A DNA stretch of 21,804 nt, taken from positions 1-21,804 of the forward strand of contig JAAAVE010000347.1 in the NCBI GenBank assembly GCA_015679605.1. The letters are read 5' to 3'. Shown one piece after another: positions 18,250 to 21,804 of this stretch. The translations under genes and the position numbers were made by a program. Below the pieces are notes generated by a model, which was not told where the DNA came from, ran no database searches, and saw only the letters and a list, made by a program, of their open reading frames with translations. Position 1 is the stretch's first letter; each line of letters begins with the position of its first letter. The DNA comes from Podila epigama (Eukaryota; Mortierellomycota; Mortierellomycetes; Mortierellales; Mortierellaceae).

Positions 18250-21200
18250 TTATGCCATGGACCCGGTAGAGGACAGTCGGGCCTGCTTGACGAATTGATG
18301 TTGCTTTATCGAATTCTCGACTTGGAGCAAATGTTCCCTTGATAGGCGCTCGTATGTGTTGCGCTCGAATTTGTTCAAGGATTTGATGTAGACATGTCCA
18401 GTCTATAAGAAAAAGAAAAAGAGTGGAAGGTGACCATTTAACATGTTGTCAGGCGATAGGATTATCATCTACGTATACGCATTTCCATTCAAAGAGAAAA
18501 GAGCATGTTGACATTATTATACACGTACTGGATGCTGGTCAAGCCGATTGAAAAAGGCGACCGTGTCATTGCGCACACTGGCCATAGGATGGAAAAGTCC
18601 GAAGGCAACACAAAACAGTCCACCTTGCGATAATGGCAAAGACGCCAAGAACTAGTTATTTGAAATATTGGAGAGGTGAGTAGAGTGGGACTAGTCAGTA
18701 AACTGTTATCGAAACACCTATTATGGAGATTAGAGAAAAAATATTTGACTTGGTTGCAATACCTCAATGATTTGCTTGTCTGTGACAATGTTCTGAAGGA
18801 ACCCACGATACAAGACCGACACATCCTGTGGTGCTATCGACTTTGCCTGCTTCAACAACGAGATCACACGCTTGATGTCCATGCACCGAATCGTCCTTGT
18901 CATCAACCAATTCTTGTGATCCTATTCAGCATGCAAGATAATATGCAGCAAAAACCGACCTTCATCAGGACACTCCTCTCTCTCTTGTCGTACATTATAC
19001 AAAACAAGCATCCACAAGAAAACATGAAAATGGGAATATAAAATCATTTACCTCTTGCAAGTATTGGTAACTCGTTGTGGTCCGCCAACCTTCGATACGG
19101 CTCGCATTCATTGCAATCTCACGTGCACGTGATGCTTCATCCGAAAAGACGAGACCAGTCCCAAGGTACTTAGCGGAGTCGGGCGTGTTTTGACGGTTGA
19201 GACCAATGGTCGTTTGACCATACGTCTGCTCTTCATACTGGGATGCAAGCTGCACAAAGCGCGCAACGTAGTCTTGAAACTTTGCCCTAATCACCATCTC
19301 GCCGTAATGCGCATGGATTGCATTCAATATCTAGTTTGTGTGTGGCGTATATAATAGGATTGCGAGGTGGAAGTACGAGCAAGTGAATTGCATGAAATGG
19401 GGGAGGCGTGAGTAGTATTATTTTGAGGGATGGAGTCAAAGAGTATAAGGGATTTCGAGGAGACAGGGTGAGTGAGAGGTGGGCGAAGAAAAAAGAAAGG
19501 AGAGTGAGTTAATATTACATCTCAAGCAATTCAAATCATAACATCAAGCATTCAATATCAGAGCCATAAAACAAATCTCGAATCCTTACATCTGCCATAA
19601 ACTCGTTATCGCCATTGTCGTATTTGCTCCTTGGGGGTGCAGAGTCTGAGCCGCTAAAGAGTTGTAGCGGTCTGGTATCATCGTAATGGGTGACGGGATG
19701 AGCGGTAGGTGCCAGAGGTGCAATGTCCTTGCTCACAGTGATCTTGCCAGTGTCGATATTACACAAGACATCCCACCACGCTGTTCGATCTTCAAACAGC
19801 TGATTCGTCACACCAGCAATGAATCCCTTACTGTGAAGCGCCAATGAGAAAAGTTAGTATTGTGGAGACATGACTATAAAAGAGAGAAGAAAAGAGAGCG
19901 TGAATTCAAAAGAAAAAGACTTGCCATGTCAAGAGATGATCGATGCCTGCCAGATTAGTGTAGGGATAGGCACGCTCGGGGAATCCACGCAAGACACCAC
20001 CCGATCCACTGCCGAGAGCACAAGCCGCGAGTACATAATTCGCAACATCTCCAGCAGGATGCCCATTGCCCAAAAAGATGACACGCTTGCCCGTCAAAAG
20101 TGCGTTCATCAAGAGCATGATCGGGTGAGTATTCGGTCCGTTTGAATCCAGGTGCGCGTGGTATGGGTGTGAGCTCTGTGAAGGTGAGTTTGAGCTGAAG
20201 GTCGTAATCAACTTTATCAATGAGAACTAAAGCACAATATTTTTTCAGGTCAAAGAATAGTAACTCAAAAAGTTTAGCATCTTGCATTCCCCATTAAGAA
20301 AAAAGAAAAGAAAAAAGTCTCACAAGCGGTACAATAAAGTGCAGTCAAATGCATGTCATGTTCATTTTTGTACCTCGCCCACTTCCTCGGGATTGATGCT
20401 GAGTGGAACTCGGATGGGGATTTTGATGCCGTCATAAACAACTTTGGTCTCGTAAAACTGACAGTCTCGATGCTTGACTTTTGTACCAGCTGGTGTTTGA
20501 CCTACGACTATACCCAATCCGTGAGCCATATCGACTTTACTTGACACTGATGCCTGTTGTTGTGATTGTTGTTGTTGTTGGTTGGAAGAATCTTCGCCAG
20601 CAGCCGTCTCAAACTTTTCGATAAACAGTTCCTTGTTGTCAGAGGTTCGGAGGATCGCCCGTTCGTAAGGAGAAAGATCTGGTGGGTTGAGTTCCATTGA
20701 ATTAACAGATTCGTATAACGTCTTGAGAACTTCGATTGTTGGGTTCTTGAAGTAGTTTTCTAAAGCGAGTAAAAGTACTGGCTACTCGAGTTTTGTTTGT
20801 TCAAACATGAAGAAGGAAAAGGCGAATGGTGCGGTGAGATTACTGTTACTTTGTTGACATGGAAAACATCTTGATAAGGTAAGGGCCATGCAGCCATCAG
20901 GAAGATAGATATTACCTTGTACACGTGTAGATATTGGTGGGTGGTACAAATCGCCATGGCCTTTACTGTGGCACCTCTATGAAAATTATTGGAAGAAATT
21001 GGTAGGACAAAAGGTAAGTCAACATTAAAAAAACCTGTCTTTGCCTACAAGACAAAACGGAAGAGTAGTGGATACGTGGAGTGAGCGAGTGAGTGAGAAA
21101 GAATAAAAGAAGAGCAAAGTACCTCCGGATCGATGCATCATGGTTCGTGCGGACCAAATTGAGGACATAAAGGAGAGGGTTTTCAGTGCTGTCGGTGAGG

Positions 21201-21558
21201 GCCTTGTTGCCGTTCCAGGGTGCAGGTTTAGCCTGGTTGAGGAAGAAGATGGTCCAATCTGCAGGTCGCAAGTGTGCGCCATCCGGCAGCATAAGTTCAG
21301 CGAGTACACTTTGTTTTTTTTTCGGAAGAGTGATAGAGAGATGGATTGCAAGGTAGAAGAGCATAAGTAAAACACTCGTTTCATGTAACACTGGTTGTAT
21401 TCAGGTACGACATAGTCTGCATAGACGAGAGGACAAAAAGGAAGCAGATCTTACTGGTTGTCCGAGGTGATGTTGGTAGGATATTGATGAGTGAGAACGG
21501 AGCCCTGGTCAATGTCGAATTCTGCCAACAGAATGGTCGTTACATGTTGAGGTGCCAT
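18250..21558 (-). CDS. AFI1: Afi1-like DENN/SPA-domain polarity and trafficking protein
   Basis: Ten exons in transcript order: 21558-21455, 21308-21123, 20976-20916, 20781-20374, 20226-19925, 19830-19590, 19330-19052, 18921-18763, 18651-18529, 18402-18250; 2016 nt, 671 aa. The N-terminus (ILLAEFDIDQGSVLTHQYP ... VLAELMLPDGAHLRPADWTIFFLNQ) matches the Afi1 Arf3-docking domain. The middle (ALLTGKRVIFLGNGHPAGDVANYVLAACALG; FPERAYPYTNL; KGFIAGVTNQLFEDRTAWWDVLC) matches the SPA (stabilisation of polarity axis) / DENN-like fold. Yeast Afi1 anchors Arf3 at polarised sites; DENN proteins generally act as Rab exchange factors. A Gln-rich insert (residues about 173-186) is present. The C-terminus (KQAKSIAPQDVSVLYRGFLQNIV) is helical. 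Junction 19831-19924 appears to use a GC donor; all others are GT..AG. Avl9-type DENN proteins are related alternatives. Protein-family call strong, symbol moderate. Confidence 0.8.
19831..19924 (-). other. AFI1: Probable GC-AG intron in the Afi1-like gene
   Basis: On the minus strand the exon ends ...ACA TG and is followed by gcaagt, the standard form of a GC donor; the acceptor is cttcacag. Phase then gives TG|T AAG GGA, continuing KGFIAGVTN. The only GT nearby (gtcttt) is a poor donor and would need the weaker acceptor taag 4 nt further on. Confidence 0.65.
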
Positions 21559-21804
21559 TCAAGCAATGTTTTTATTGACTTTTAAATAAAAAGGTGAAGT
21601 AGGTTTTTTGTGTTGCTGTTGTTGTCGTTGTTAAAATATTGACGAGTGAGTGACAGATGAGGGAGGGAGGAATGTAGGGTGAAGAGTGTCAGTGAGAATG
21701 TAAGGGAGAGTGCGTGAGATGATGATGATGATGATGATGAAGGTGGTGGTTGTGGGAATGTTTGATGGGGGATGGAAGATGATGATGATGATGATTGTCA
21801 CTGG
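21559..21804 (-). promoter_or_regulatory. Upstream region of the Afi1-like gene with (GAT)n repeats
   Basis: 246 bp upstream of the start. It contains GATGAT microsatellites at about 21718-21740 and 21777-21795 and GTTGTTG repeats near 21614-21630. No coding frame was recognised. Confidence 0.5.

Noticed and set aside
1-21804. CRISPR array, transposon, terminal repeats or viral insertion
   Set aside because: The direct repeats seen are microsatellites or minisatellites without spacers; no transposase, integrase, reverse transcriptase or capsid-like sequence appears in any frame.

Overview
The window is an intron-rich stretch of fungal nuclear chromosome holding eight protein genes. I spliced seven of them completely by hand; the first is cut by the window start. 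The likely source is an early-diverging filamentous fungus, with Mortierellaceae as my best guess. Introns are short (about 80-230 nt, one of 575 nt) with GT..AG ends and U-rich tracts. A DASH-complex subunit points to fungi. The FAD monooxygenase with the motif GDACHKMNPSGG resembles the salicylate-hydroxylase-like enzymes abundant in Mortierella. Genus-level placement is inference.

Layout. 1-1829 (+): 3' part of a FAD-dependent aromatic-ring-hydroxylase-like monooxygenase, with an 11-nt microexon. 2255-4674 (+): a PA-TM-RING E3 ubiquitin ligase of 671 aa. 4876-9486 (-): SPT16, the large FACT histone chaperone subunit, 1022 aa in 12 exons. 9698-10096 (+): HSK3, a small DASH/Dam1 kinetochore-ring subunit, divergent from SPT16 across 211 bp. 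10769-11629 (+): mitochondrial ribosomal protein uL16m, single exon. 11630-12745: convergent spacer with opposed purine and pyrimidine tracts. 12746-15438 (-): USP10/Ubp3-type deubiquitinase, 623 aa, 7 exons. 15439-16172: divergent promoter with a CRE palindrome and a CCAAT box. 16173-17406 (+): cytochrome c oxidase subunit IV homologue (yeast Cox5), 161 aa. 17407-18249: convergent spacer with a GGATAA-like repeat. 18250-21558 (-): an Afi1-like DENN/SPA-domain trafficking protein, 671 aa, 10 exons.

No operon, gene cluster, virus, transposon, CRISPR array, tRNA or rRNA is visible. The genes are mostly unrelated housekeeping functions: chromatin, kinetochore, mitochondrial translation and respiration, ubiquitin, membrane traffic. 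An E3 ligase and a deubiquitinase both occur, but nothing links them to a common substrate.

I did not find a convincing previously undescribed system. The points worth a second look concern gene structure and regulation: the microexon splitting an FAD motif, a probable GC-AG intron, a start-overlapping upstream ORF, recurrent U-tracts just after 5' splice sites, an unusually long TM-to-RING linker, and structured repeats in convergent spacers.
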